64,000 bases of DNA from Myxococcales bacterium. Lineage in GTDB: Bacteria > Myxococcota_A > Polyangia > Palsa-1104 > JAEUJZ01. The stretch spans positions 269,658-333,657 of the forward strand of contig JAEUKB010000085.1 of the NCBI GenBank assembly GCA_016794365.1. The letters run 5' to 3'. Positions 43,521 through 51,304 of this stretch are shown one piece after another. How positions within the stretch are numbered: the stretch's first letter is position 1; every line of letters starts with the position of its first letter. A model generated the notes under the pieces. The model was given only the letters and a program-made list of their open reading frames with translations, did no database searches and was not told where the DNA came from. Made by a program: the position numbers and the translations under genes.

Positions 43521-44818
43521 CAGCTTCCCTTGGACAGCGGCGGCATTTGCACCTGGAGCACGCGGCGTTGGCCCGGCTGAAGATCCAGCGCCTGCCGCAC
43601 TGGCTTAAAAAAGGGTCCGCGTAGCTCCAGATAGCGCCTTCCCGCGCGCAGTCGCAGCGGCCTGGCAAACGGCGTTGTCTCGACCTTTTGACCGTCGATC
43701 AGCACATCGGCCCACGGGTCCACCAGCAACAGAAGCTGCGCCACCTGCGCGTCCGGATCCGTCGCTGAAGCCAGCGGCGATCGCGGCAACCCAAGCGGCA
43801 GCCAGCGCACACACTGAACCAGCACGAGCATCATCAGAAGCAGTCCCGCGTGAAGCAGCGGCGTCTTGAGCGCAGGCGGCACCGTCAGTCGCACCGTGCG
43901 TCGCATCACCTTCGGCGCAGGCAGCGTCTCTAGCTCGGCGGGAGGAAGAAGTCCACGCTCGACCAGGAACCGCACGATGCAGGACTGCCCGCTTTCGCCG
44001 ACGTGATCGCTCACAAAGCCTTCCAGCGCGATGAGGAGCTGTTCCGGCGTTCGATAGCGCTGATCTCGCTTCTTGCGCAGGCAGCGCTCGACGATTCGCA
44101 GCAGCGCGGGCGGCGCGTCGGGACATAGCTTGGCCAGCGACGGTGGCGCTTGAGTCCGAATCTTTTCCGGCAGCGAATGCAGCGCGTCTTCGGCAAATGG
44201 CTTGCGCCCGACGAGCATCTGATAGAGCACAATCCCGAGCGAAAACTGATCCGAGCGCCAGTCGAGCCGCTCACCCAAGATCTGCTCTGGGCTCATGTAG
44301 CTGGGTGTCCCGAGCGTGGCTCCCGTCGCGGTCAGGTCTGCTGCGTAGCGAGGATCGTCGGCAATGCCAAAGTCCCCCAGCTTGACGATGCCGCTCTTCG
44401 ACAGGAGCACATTGGCAGGCTTGAGATCCCGATGCAGCACGCCCATCGTGTGCAGATAGGTCAGCGCGCGCGCCACCTGGAGCGCAATGCAGGCCGCGAC
44501 AGAAAACGGCAAGCGCGGCACTTTTTCGAGCAGATCGTACAAATCGATGCCATCGACCAGCTCCATCACGATGAACAGCGCGCCGTGCTCTTTGTAGAAC
44601 TCGTAGACGTGGATCAGGTTTTCGTGCTGAAGCTGCGCCAGCGTGCGGGCTTCTCGCTCGAAGCGCTGAGCAAACGCCACATCTTCCTGCACCGCCGTCT
44701 TGAGCGCTTTGACCGCGACCGGACGACCCAGCGTTTCCTGCACCGCTCGGTACAGGACCGCCATCCCGCCGGAAGCAATCTCGCCCTCAATACGACAGGA
44801 GCCGACCCGATCGAGCAT
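43520..44818 (-). CDS. Membrane Ser/Thr protein kinase with PEGA-like domain
   Basis: 432 residues. The kinase domain (1-270) is complete: GEIASGGMAVLYRA, Lys37 in VAVKALK, HRDLKPANVLL (129-139), DFG at 149-151 and GTPSYMSPEQ. A juxtamembrane region and one helix (LLHAGLLLMMLVLVQCVRWL) lead to a PEGA-like domain (about 370-425, VDPWADVLIDGQKVETTPF then RPLRLRAGRRYLELRG), a common partner of bacterial kinases outside the membrane. AAGAGAT precedes the ATG. It is the first gene of a pair with the TPR protein and diverges from the sigma factor, so it may share regulation with it. Confidence 0.93.
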   Translation of the reverse strand: MLDRVGSCRIEGEIASGGMAVLYRAVQETLGRPVAVKALKTAVQEDVAFAQRFEREARTLAQLQHENLIHVYEFYKEHGALFIVMELVDGIDLYDLLEKVPRLPFSVAACIALQVARALTYLHTMGVLHRDLKPANVLLSKSGIVKLGDFGIADDPRYAADLTATGATLGTPSYMSPEQILGERLDWRSDQFSLGIVLYQMLVGRKPFAEDALHSLPEKIRTQAPPSLAKLCPDAPPALLRIVERCLRKKRDQRYRTPEQLLIALEGFVSDHVGESGQSCIVRFLVERGLLPPAELETLPAPKVMRRTVRLTVPPALKTPLLHAGLLLMMLVLVQCVRWLPLGLPRSPLASATDPDAQVAQLLLLVDPWADVLIDGQKVETTPFARPLRLRAGRRYLELRGPFFKPVRQALDLQPGQRRVLQVQMPPLSKGS

Positions 44819-44963
44819 GGTGGATCTCTTTGGCGGCTGGCGCGTTCAGACCGTCATAGCGCCCAGTCCTGTAGGTGGATTCGAGGCGCAAGGGTGTTTC
44901 TAAGTGCACGTCTCTGGGATACCATATCAAGCCGTTACATCCCCTGTGATTTTGAGGGCTTGG

Positions 44964-45554
44964 GTGCGCGACGAGGCCAATGAATCGCTAATGCTCCGTT
45001 TTCGAGACGGCGATCCACGCGCCTTCGAGCTGCTCGTGCAGCGTCACCAAAGGCCGGTGTTCGACTTCGTGATGCGATCGGTCGGCACGGCAGCGGTGGC
45101 CGAAGAGCTGACCCAAGAGACGTTTCTGCGGGTGGTCAAACAAAAGGACACCTACGAGCAGAAAGCGCGCTTTACCACCTGGCTGTACACGCTGGCGCGA
45201 AACCTGTGCATCGATCACTCACGGCGAATGCAGCATCGCCGGGCAAAGAGCCTGGATGCGGTCGATGAAGAAGGACACAGCTTGCTCGAACGAACTGCCG
45301 ACAAAGGACCGACGGTAGATCGTCAAGCAATCAGCGTTCAGCTTCAAGATCGGATGCGCAGAGCCATCGAGTCGCTGCCAGAAGACCAGCGCGAGGTCTT
45401 TTTGCTGCGCGAAGAGGCTGACCTATCGTTTAAGGAGATTGCGGACATCGTCGGCATTTCCGAAAACACGGTCAAAAGCCGAATGCGCTATGCCCTTACG
45501 AAGCTGCGGTCGCTGCTGGAAGAATATGAAGACATGGCACGGGCACTCTCATGA
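44964..45554 (+). CDS. ECF-type sigma-70 factor
   Basis: 196 residues. Region 2 (RFRDGDPRAFELLVQRHQRPVF, EELTQETFLRVVKQ, FTTWLYTLARNLCIDHSR) and region 4 (SLPEDQREVFLLREEADLSF, EIADIVGISENTVKSRMRYAL) are complete; region 3 is absent, as in the ECF group. I start at the GTG at 44964 because GAGGG lies just upstream and region 2 follows at once; a GTG at 44904 would add 20 residues. The following anti-sigma gene overlaps the stop as ATGA, the usual coupled arrangement. Confidence 0.93.
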   Translation: MRDEANESLMLRFRDGDPRAFELLVQRHQRPVFDFVMRSVGTAAVAEELTQETFLRVVKQKDTYEQKARFTTWLYTLARNLCIDHSRRMQHRRAKSLDAVDEEGHSLLERTADKGPTVDRQAISVQLQDRMRRAIESLPEDQREVFLLREEADLSFKEIADIVGISENTVKSRMRYALTKLRSLLEEYEDMARALS

Positions 45555-47215
45555 GCGAGCTGTGTAAATACGACGAACAAGTGCTCGACTATCTGTACGA
45601 GGAGCTGGCTCCATCGGACCGAGTGGCGTTTGCCGAGCACCTGGCTGGCTGCGAGAGCTGCCGTCGCGAGCTTGCGTCACTGTCCGGTGTCCGTCAGCAT
45701 GTCGCCGAGCTGCCCAAGCCAGAGCTGTCCCCCGAGTCCGCCGCGAAGATGAAAGCGCAGCTCATGGAAGCAGCGATCGCAGCGACGCAGCAGAGCAAAC
45801 ATCCGCTCGGTGGCGGCAAGCTGGTGCAGTTTCCAAGCGGTCGCGTGCGACGAATCCTGACCCATCCGGCCACGGCGGCTCTGACGGTGGCAGCAGCGGC
45901 GCTGTTCTTGGTTGTGTTTCAGTCCAAAGAGCCCGCAGTGATTGTGTCGGACAGTCCAGCACCGGCGGTCAGCGCTCCGGCGGCACCTGCGGTCGCAACC
46001 ACCCAAGTGCCGGTGGTCGATTCCGTCACAGAGTCGAAGCCGAGCGAAGCGCCAGCACCGGTCGCAGCGCCAGGAATCAGCGGAGGCGTCGCGCGTCCCG
46101 GGGAAGGAGCCAGCGCGCTCGCAGCAGCGCCCAAAGCTCCGCCGACCAAGACTGGCTTCTTTGACGGTCGCACGCTCGATGCGGTGACGCGGAGTCGCAG
46201 CGTCGCGCCAAGTCCCAGCTCAGCAGCCAGCGCCGGACCGCTTTCCCCGAGCGCAGATGCCAAAGCCGTCTATGCCAAGAGCGATGTGCCGAAGAAAGAG
46301 CAAGCTGCGTCTGCTCCGCCCGTCGCTGTTTCGCCGATGGCCAGGCCGCAAAACCAGCCGAGTGTGCCGATTCAGGTTGCGCAGAACACACGCCCACCGA
46401 CGGAACAGCCTGTGTGGTCGGGACGCGCTGCGCCACCGCCGCCGCCCGTTGCGGAATCAGAAGTCGCGGTGACAGCACAAGCTCCCGTCGCACAGGCTGT
46501 GCCACAGACCGCAGCACCTTCAGGCTATGTCGCGCGTGAATCGATCGCAAACCGGGACGACGACAGCAGCGCGAGCAGCGTGGTCGAACGAAGCAAGCAG
46601 CTTCAGCAAAAGCGAACGCTCGATGAGCTAGAGCGCGCCGAGCTGGCCCAAGCGCCCAATCAAGGTGGTGGCCGACGCTACGCATCGACAGACAGCATCG
46701 GAAACGTGGCAAACACTGGCCACTCTGCGACGGGCGGCAAGGACTCGCAGCAGGCCGAAGAGGATCAGTCGCCAACCGTCGGCAAAGCGAGCAGCGCGTC
46801 GGACAAAGCGCCAGCCGATCGCAGCGCCATCAGCCAGATCTACGAACAGATCCGCAGTGGCCGCTGTAACGAAGCGCAAGAGCTGATTCAGAAGCTGGAA
46901 CGAAGCGGCACAAGTCAGCCCGAGCTGTCCGAGGCAAGCGCAACGTGGCAAAGGGACTGTGGCGCGCGCAACCTGATTCAGAACGTGAAGCCGATGGAGC
47001 AGCTAAACCTGGCAGTGCCGATGAAAAAAGCCATGCCCGCAGCCGCTCCGCCAGCGCCGCAGCGTATGCCCAAAGCGCTTATGGAAAAATCATCGCTGGA
47101 CGCACCGTCTCAAGGCAGCTTCGAGGCCAAGCGCTCGCTGCGCAAGCCAGCCCCGGTTCAAAACCAAAACAAAGCCCCAGCCAAAGCCAACAAAGCATCC
47201 AGCGTCGCGTACTAA
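45551..47215 (+). CDS. Zinc-finger anti-sigma factor with long periplasmic tail
   Basis: 554 residues. The N-terminal anti-sigma domain carries the zinc motif HxxxCxxC (His30, Cys34, Cys37), which holds the sigma factor off RNA polymerase. One membrane helix (about 105-125, ATAALTVAAAALFLVVF) separates it from a long Ala/Pro/Ser/Gln-rich region (about 130-420) and a short helical part with a cysteine (SGRCNEAQELIQKLERS) resembling a TPR-like end. Release by proteolysis in response to envelope stress is the family model. The ORF overlaps the sigma gene by four bases. Confidence 0.85.
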   Translation: MSELCKYDEQVLDYLYEELAPSDRVAFAEHLAGCESCRRELASLSGVRQHVAELPKPELSPESAAKMKAQLMEAAIAATQQSKHPLGGGKLVQFPSGRVRRILTHPATAALTVAAAALFLVVFQSKEPAVIVSDSPAPAVSAPAAPAVATTQVPVVDSVTESKPSEAPAPVAAPGISGGVARPGEGASALAAAPKAPPTKTGFFDGRTLDAVTRSRSVAPSPSSAASAGPLSPSADAKAVYAKSDVPKKEQAASAPPVAVSPMARPQNQPSVPIQVAQNTRPPTEQPVWSGRAAPPPPPVAESEVAVTAQAPVAQAVPQTAAPSGYVARESIANRDDDSSASSVVERSKQLQQKRTLDELERAELAQAPNQGGGRRYASTDSIGNVANTGHSATGGKDSQQAEEDQSPTVGKASSASDKAPADRSAISQIYEQIRSGRCNEAQELIQKLERSGTSQPELSEASATWQRDCGARNLIQNVKPMEQLNLAVPMKKAMPAAAPPAPQRMPKALMEKSSLDAPSQGSFEAKRSLRKPAPVQNQNKAPAKANKASSVAY

Positions 47216-47217
47216 CA

Positions 47218-47233
47218 GCCAGTTCAAACTGGC
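47218..47233 (+). terminator. Short hairpin after the anti-sigma gene
   Basis: GCCAGTT-CA-AACTGGC is a perfect 7-bp stem with a two-base loop, two bases after the stop codon. No U-tract follows, so terminator function is weakly supported. Confidence 0.3.
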
Positions 47234-47293
47234 AAACTGATTGTACAGCGTGGTTGGAAAGTCATCTTGCACTTGTCTGTGCGCACAGCACTT

Positions 47294-47417
47294 AGAACAC
47301 CTGACAAAACCGTCATGAGGAACCCTGGAAGCAAAGAGGAGGACCGGAGCGTACGCAAGTACGTGAGGACCGACGATGCAGCAGCCAGGGTCCGCAATAG
47401 GTTTTGTTAGGTGTTCT
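47294..47417. repeat. 124-bp structured inverted-repeat element, copy 1
   Basis: Ends pair over 18 bp with one mismatch (AGAACACCTGACAAAACC and its near-complement at the right end). Inside, an inner stem pairs CCCTGG with CCAGGG, and the centre has a stem CGTAC-GCAA-GTACG with a GNRA tetraloop. It lies in the gap of 345 bases between the anti-sigma gene and a small membrane gene. The base composition right of it (47421-47560) is AT-richer than its surroundings. Copy 2 at 53951-54074 is an inverted copy with the same length. Confidence 0.9.
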
Positions 47418-47560
47418 TACCATTTGCCGACACGATAGTGCATAGCTCGCTCGATAAATAGGCTGACAGCGTCCGTGTGGAGATATGGATGTATCTGGGC
47501 TTATTTGTTTTGCTTTTTGTTGTGTAGCGTAGACAGTATGCCTTCGTAAGGACTTCACTG

Positions 47561-47947
47561 ATGTCTACCGATCGCCATGAGACACCGATGTTGGAAATCG
47601 CGATTCTGCTGGCCGGAGCGGTCCTACACAGTAGCCAAGTCGGTCCGACGCTCATGGAAGGCGGAAGCATTGTGTTTCTTCCGCTTCATCTGGCACCCTT
47701 CGCGCTGCTCTACTGGCAAGGACGAAGCCAGCGGTCCCACACCGATAAAAGTCCAATCCTGACAGCAGGAAGCCTCTCGGCGCTCATCACCATAGCGGTC
47801 GGGAGCTATGGATATCACGTCAGTATCGAATCCAGATCCGTGCTGGCGCCGATTGGACTGTTGCTCACACCGCTGGCGCTGTGCCTCGGAGCACCGCTGT
47901 TACGAGCCATCCTCACCGCCCACCAACAGCACGCGCGCAATCGCTGA
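47561..47947 (+). CDS. Small membrane protein, function unknown
   Basis: 128 residues with three to four hydrophobic segments (LEIAILLAGAVLH, VFLPLHLAPFALLYW, SLSALITIAVGSYGYHV, IGLLLTPLALCLGAPLLRAIL). AAGGA lies eight bases before the ATG, and a TATGCC box lies upstream in an AT-rich leader. I do not recognise the family. It follows copy 1 of the 124-bp element and faces the thyX gene tail-to-tail, with 24 bases between. Confidence 0.7.
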   Translation: MSTDRHETPMLEIAILLAGAVLHSSQVGPTLMEGGSIVFLPLHLAPFALLYWQGRSQRSHTDKSPILTAGSLSALITIAVGSYGYHVSIESRSVLAPIGLLLTPLALCLGAPLLRAILTAHQQHARNR

Positions 47948-47971
47948 TGGACGAGGCTCTGTCTTCAGCGG

Positions 47972-48910
47972 TCAGTCGATCAAGCCAAGCTTATCGCGTA
48001 GCTCTCGCTCTTCTCGGACGGACAGACCCAGCGCGCTGTAGTCGGGACGCTCGCCACGGAGCAGCGCCTTCACCGCCAGCACTTCCATCCGCGACAGCGA
48101 AATACCTTGTAGCCGATAGTCGCGAAACGCTTCCCACGCGAGCGGCACCCACTTTTCGACGAGCGCTCCGATCACATCGGCGTAGACACGGATTTCGTAC
48201 TGCGCATGCGGATCCATTCGCAGCGACAGAAAGTGGAGCAAGTTGTGTAGATCCACCTTCCAGTACCACTGCGTGTAGTAGTTGAGCGTCAGGTTCATCC
48301 GCGCCAGCTCTCGGGCAAGCTGCGGCTCACCGGGGCGCTTTGGGTTGCCGTCGTCGTCTTCGTTGAGCAGCTCTTCGTAGTGGTCGTAACAGCGCTCGGC
48401 GTCGGTCGAAAGCAGCCGCAGCACATGCGCGGACTGCTCGGGCGAAAGCTGCACTTCGCGACCCTGACGATTGCTGCGCGACTGCTCGGCCAGCTGCTCG
48501 GGATGCGGTAGATAGAACTCGCGATCGAGGATCGAGTAGCGCGCCGAGTACTCGTTGACGTTGGCGGTCCGGTGCCGAATCCACTGCCGTGCGACGAAGA
48601 TCGGCAGCTTGACGTGCAGCTTCAGCTCGCACATCTCCAGCGGCGTGGTGTGACGGTGACGCACCAGATAACGAATCAGGCCGCGATCGTTGCTCAGTCG
48701 CGTGGTGCCCCGTCCGTAGGAAACCCGCGCAGCTTGCACAATCGCAGCATCGTCCCCCATGTAATCGACGACGCGAACGAAGCCGTGATCAAGCACGGGA
48801 AACGGCTCATGCAGGGCCGCTTCCATGGCAGCGACGGTGGGACGACGAGTGGTAGCGGTGTCGGACTGGGCCTCGCGAAGCGCATCGACCTGAGCAGCGG
48901 AAAGAGACAT
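47972..48910 (-). CDS. thyX: Flavin-dependent thymidylate synthase
   Basis: 312 residues. The ThyX motif RHRTANVNEYSAR fits the family signature RHRxxSxNExSxR at residues 112-124, with Ser replaced by Ala at the fourth position after RHR. It makes dTMP from dUMP with FAD and methylene-tetrahydrofolate. Other family stretches are SNDRGLIRYLVRHRHTTPLEM and MNLTLNYYTQWYWKVDLHNLLHFLSLR. ATG at 48910 opens the domain; longer open frame upstream has no support. It is last in a rhomboid-kinase-thyX series on this strand. Confidence 0.95.
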   Translation of the reverse strand: MSLSAAQVDALREAQSDTATTRRPTVAAMEAALHEPFPVLDHGFVRVVDYMGDDAAIVQAARVSYGRGTTRLSNDRGLIRYLVRHRHTTPLEMCELKLHVKLPIFVARQWIRHRTANVNEYSARYSILDREFYLPHPEQLAEQSRSNRQGREVQLSPEQSAHVLRLLSTDAERCYDHYEELLNEDDDGNPKRPGEPQLARELARMNLTLNYYTQWYWKVDLHNLLHFLSLRMDPHAQYEIRVYADVIGALVEKWVPLAWEAFRDYRLQGISLSRMEVLAVKALLRGERPDYSALGLSVREERELRDKLGLID

Positions 48911-48945
48911 GGCGGCAGCGTCGTACTTCGGTCCGGTGCCATACG

Positions 48946-50415
48946 TCAAGGCTCGGTCGGAAGGGTCAGCACAAAGCGAGTTCCTTCCGCGCTCGTCGTG
49001 ACTTCGATGTCTCCGTGATGCGCAGCGACGATCTCTTTGACAAATGGCAGCCCGAGCCCAGTTCCTTGCGCGCGCGTCGTAAAAAACGGCGTCCACATCT
49101 TCGCCAGCACATCCTGCGCAATACCGGGACCGTTGTCTGCGACGCAGACTCGCACAAGTCCGGGCCTGGCACGCTCTGCCGACAACAGCACCCGACCGCT
49201 TGGCTGTTTTTCGCAGGCCTGCACGGCATTTTGCGCCAAGTTTTCGATGGCGCGACGAAGCTGCTGCGGATCGGCCCGCAAGGTCGGACACGGCTCGGTG
49301 ATCTCGACGGAGATTTCCACCGTCGAGCCGCTTCTACCGCGCGCGCTCTGCTCGACTTCATGAAGCAAGCTGCGCAGATCGATCGGCTGGAGATCGGGCG
49401 GCGGCTTGCGCGCATACAAGAGAAAGTCCGCGACCACTTTTTGCAAGTGCGCAAGCTCGCGCAAAATTCGACCGACGTAGCCGCGCGCTTGCTCAAGATC
49501 CGGTGGTGGCCCGTCGGGCAGCGGCGTCAGCTCTTCTTTGAGCAGCCCCGCAAACAGCTCCATCCCGCCGAGTGGATTGCGGACTTCATGCGCGATGCCA
49601 GCGAGCATCATCTGCATCCGCTCGTCACGCTGAAGCAAACCTTGTCGCATCGTCTCCAGCGTCTGCGCCAGCACGGCCAGCTCGTCGTGACCGCGACGCA
49701 GCGCAACCGGGACGGGACGATCGAGCACGCCTTGACCGACGATCTTGGCATCCTCACTAAGTCGTCGCAGCGGCTGACTGACCCGTCGCCCAAGTAGGAT
49801 CGCCAGCCCGGTGAGCAGCACCGCCGCCAGCGCACCGACGCCAAGCAGTGTTCGCTGAAGTCCAATCAGATCGGCATACAGCGCCGCACTTCCATCGACA
49901 CCGACGGCAAAACGCGCTTCACCGAACTCACTCGGGATCGGTGCAAAGCCTGACTTATAGGGTTTTCCGTCGTGACCGTAAAATAGCAGCGACGAAGCTG
50001 CACGCTGCGAAACAGGCTTGGTTCCGGCAAAGATCTGGCCTAGCTCGCTGCGACTTCCGTCGAGATGATACAGACGCTCGCCGATTGCAGCCGGTCCGGT
50101 GTCCACGCGCGCGGTGTGATCGACGGCAAAAACATAGACGCGCGCCAGCGATGCGGACTCTCGGGCGTCGCTCAGTCGCTTTTTGAGGCTGCGATGGGTT
50201 CGACTGTCTTCGTCTCCGGGCTGAAGCAGTGCGACGCTGTCATCGGCAATCTGTCGCGACAACAGCTGTGCGATGGTCTGGAGACGACGACCCAGCTCTG
50301 CTTCTACGGCCAAGGCCGCAGCGCGCCGAGACAGAAGTCCAAACGCAAAAAAAGCCAGCAGCGACGGAAGAAGCATCGCCAGCAGCAGCTTGAGCGAAAG
50401 GGAAGGCCGTCGCAT
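48946..50415 (-). CDS. Sensor histidine kinase
   Basis: 489 residues. Two membrane helices (about 10-28 and 188-208) flank a periplasmic sensor region of about 160 residues. A HAMP region (211-262) is followed by the H-box with His276 (AGIAHEVRNPLGG), and the ATPase domain with N-box (ENLAQNAVQACE), DNGPGIAQD, FFTTRAQGTGLGLPF. It should autophosphorylate, but no response regulator is adjacent. I start at the ATG at 50415; a TTG nine bases earlier would add three residues. It lies 12 bases after the rhomboid gene and 35 before thyX. Confidence 0.93.
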   Translation of the reverse strand: MRRPSLSLKLLLAMLLPSLLAFFAFGLLSRRAAALAVEAELGRRLQTIAQLLSRQIADDSVALLQPGDEDSRTHRSLKKRLSDARESASLARVYVFAVDHTARVDTGPAAIGERLYHLDGSRSELGQIFAGTKPVSQRAASSLLFYGHDGKPYKSGFAPIPSEFGEARFAVGVDGSAALYADLIGLQRTLLGVGALAAVLLTGLAILLGRRVSQPLRRLSEDAKIVGQGVLDRPVPVALRRGHDELAVLAQTLETMRQGLLQRDERMQMMLAGIAHEVRNPLGGMELFAGLLKEELTPLPDGPPPDLEQARGYVGRILRELAHLQKVVADFLLYARKPPPDLQPIDLRSLLHEVEQSARGRSGSTVEISVEITEPCPTLRADPQQLRRAIENLAQNAVQACEKQPSGRVLLSAERARPGLVRVCVADNGPGIAQDVLAKMWTPFFTTRAQGTGLGLPFVKEIVAAHHGDIEVTTSAEGTRFVLTLPTEP

Positions 50416-50427
50416 CGAAGCCAAGCA

Positions 50428-51282
50428 CTACTGCGGAATCGACGGAAACGACAGATCAGCTGGCGGCGGCAGCCACGGCTGACCTTGCCAGATCGCCACC
50501 AGCACCGATGTCAGGAGCGCGAAAAGACACAGCCCAGCCAGCGCTGTAAACACCTGATCTTTGCGCGTCTCCTCCTCGTCGAGCTTGGGACGAATCACAA
50601 CCAGCATCAGCAGTACACCGCACAGGCCTCCGCCCAGGTGAGCCACCCAGTCCACATTGGGTCGCAGCGACGCCACGACGTTCAAACCCAGGTTGATCAG
50701 CGAAGCTTTCCGTAGATCTTGCACAAGCTGCGACGGCAGCCCGAAGTCGCGAAAGGCCAGCACCGCCGCGCCACCGAGTAGACCGAACAGACAGCCGGAT
50801 GCTCCGACGCTGAGTTGCAGCGGACCGCCGGTTGCGATCAGCGTGCTCAGCAACGTTCCCGCCAGTCCCGCCAGGATGTACAGCACCACAAAGCGCTGCC
50901 AGCCGAGGAGCTTTTCCAAAAACGGACCCAAGCCGTAGAGCACGTAGCTGTTGAGCACAATGTGGAGCAGTCCACCGTGCAGCGCCGTCGCGGAGAGCAG
51001 ACGCCAGTATTCTCCGAGCTGGATCCGCAGCGGAAACTGGGCCCCCATCGCAGAGAGCGTCTGCGTGCTGTCTGAGCCGCCCCACAGCTCGGACAGACCG
51101 AACAGCACGATGTACAGGCCAATGAAGGCGTACGTCAGCCGCACCGGACGACTCGACATCAGCCCGGCAAAGACCGCCAGCTCGTCGATGGGCTCATCAT
51201 GCGAATGCAGACCACTTGTGCCCGGCGAACCGCTGCCTCGGGACGAAGGAGAGTGCGACGACGAACCTTCGCTGTGACTCAT
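50428..51282 (-). CDS. Rhomboid-family intramembrane serine protease
   Basis: 284 residues. A Ser/Gly/His-rich cytoplasmic head of about 45 residues precedes six membrane helices. The catalytic dyad is present: Ser162 in GASGCLFG and His215 in DWVAHLGGGLCG. The conserved HGGLLHIVLNSYVLY stretch (102-116) supports the fold. The family cuts membrane substrates; candidates here cannot be named. The ATG at 51282 is only 22 bases from the divergent TonB-receptor start and lacks a ribosome site. A -10-like TATATG lies seven bases before it on the minus strand. Confidence 0.93.
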   Translation of the reverse strand: MSHSEGSSSHSPSSRGSGSPGTSGLHSHDEPIDELAVFAGLMSSRPVRLTYAFIGLYIVLFGLSELWGGSDSTQTLSAMGAQFPLRIQLGEYWRLLSATALHGGLLHIVLNSYVLYGLGPFLEKLLGWQRFVVLYILAGLAGTLLSTLIATGGPLQLSVGASGCLFGLLGGAAVLAFRDFGLPSQLVQDLRKASLINLGLNVVASLRPNVDWVAHLGGGLCGVLLMLVVIRPKLDEEETRKDQVFTALAGLCLFALLTSVLVAIWQGQPWLPPPADLSFPSIPQ

Positions 51283-51289
51283 AAGGGAT

Positions 51290-51297
51290 CATATAAC
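51290..51297. promoter_or_regulatory. Overlapping divergent -10 boxes
   Basis: TATAAC (51292-51297, plus) lies seven bases before the ATG at 51305. TATATG (51295-51290, minus) lies seven bases before the ATG at 51282. The two boxes share four bases. Neither start has a Shine-Dalgarno, so leaderless transcripts in both directions are likely. The -35 regions are weak. Confidence 0.55.
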
Positions 51298-51304
51298 CTG
51301 AGGC

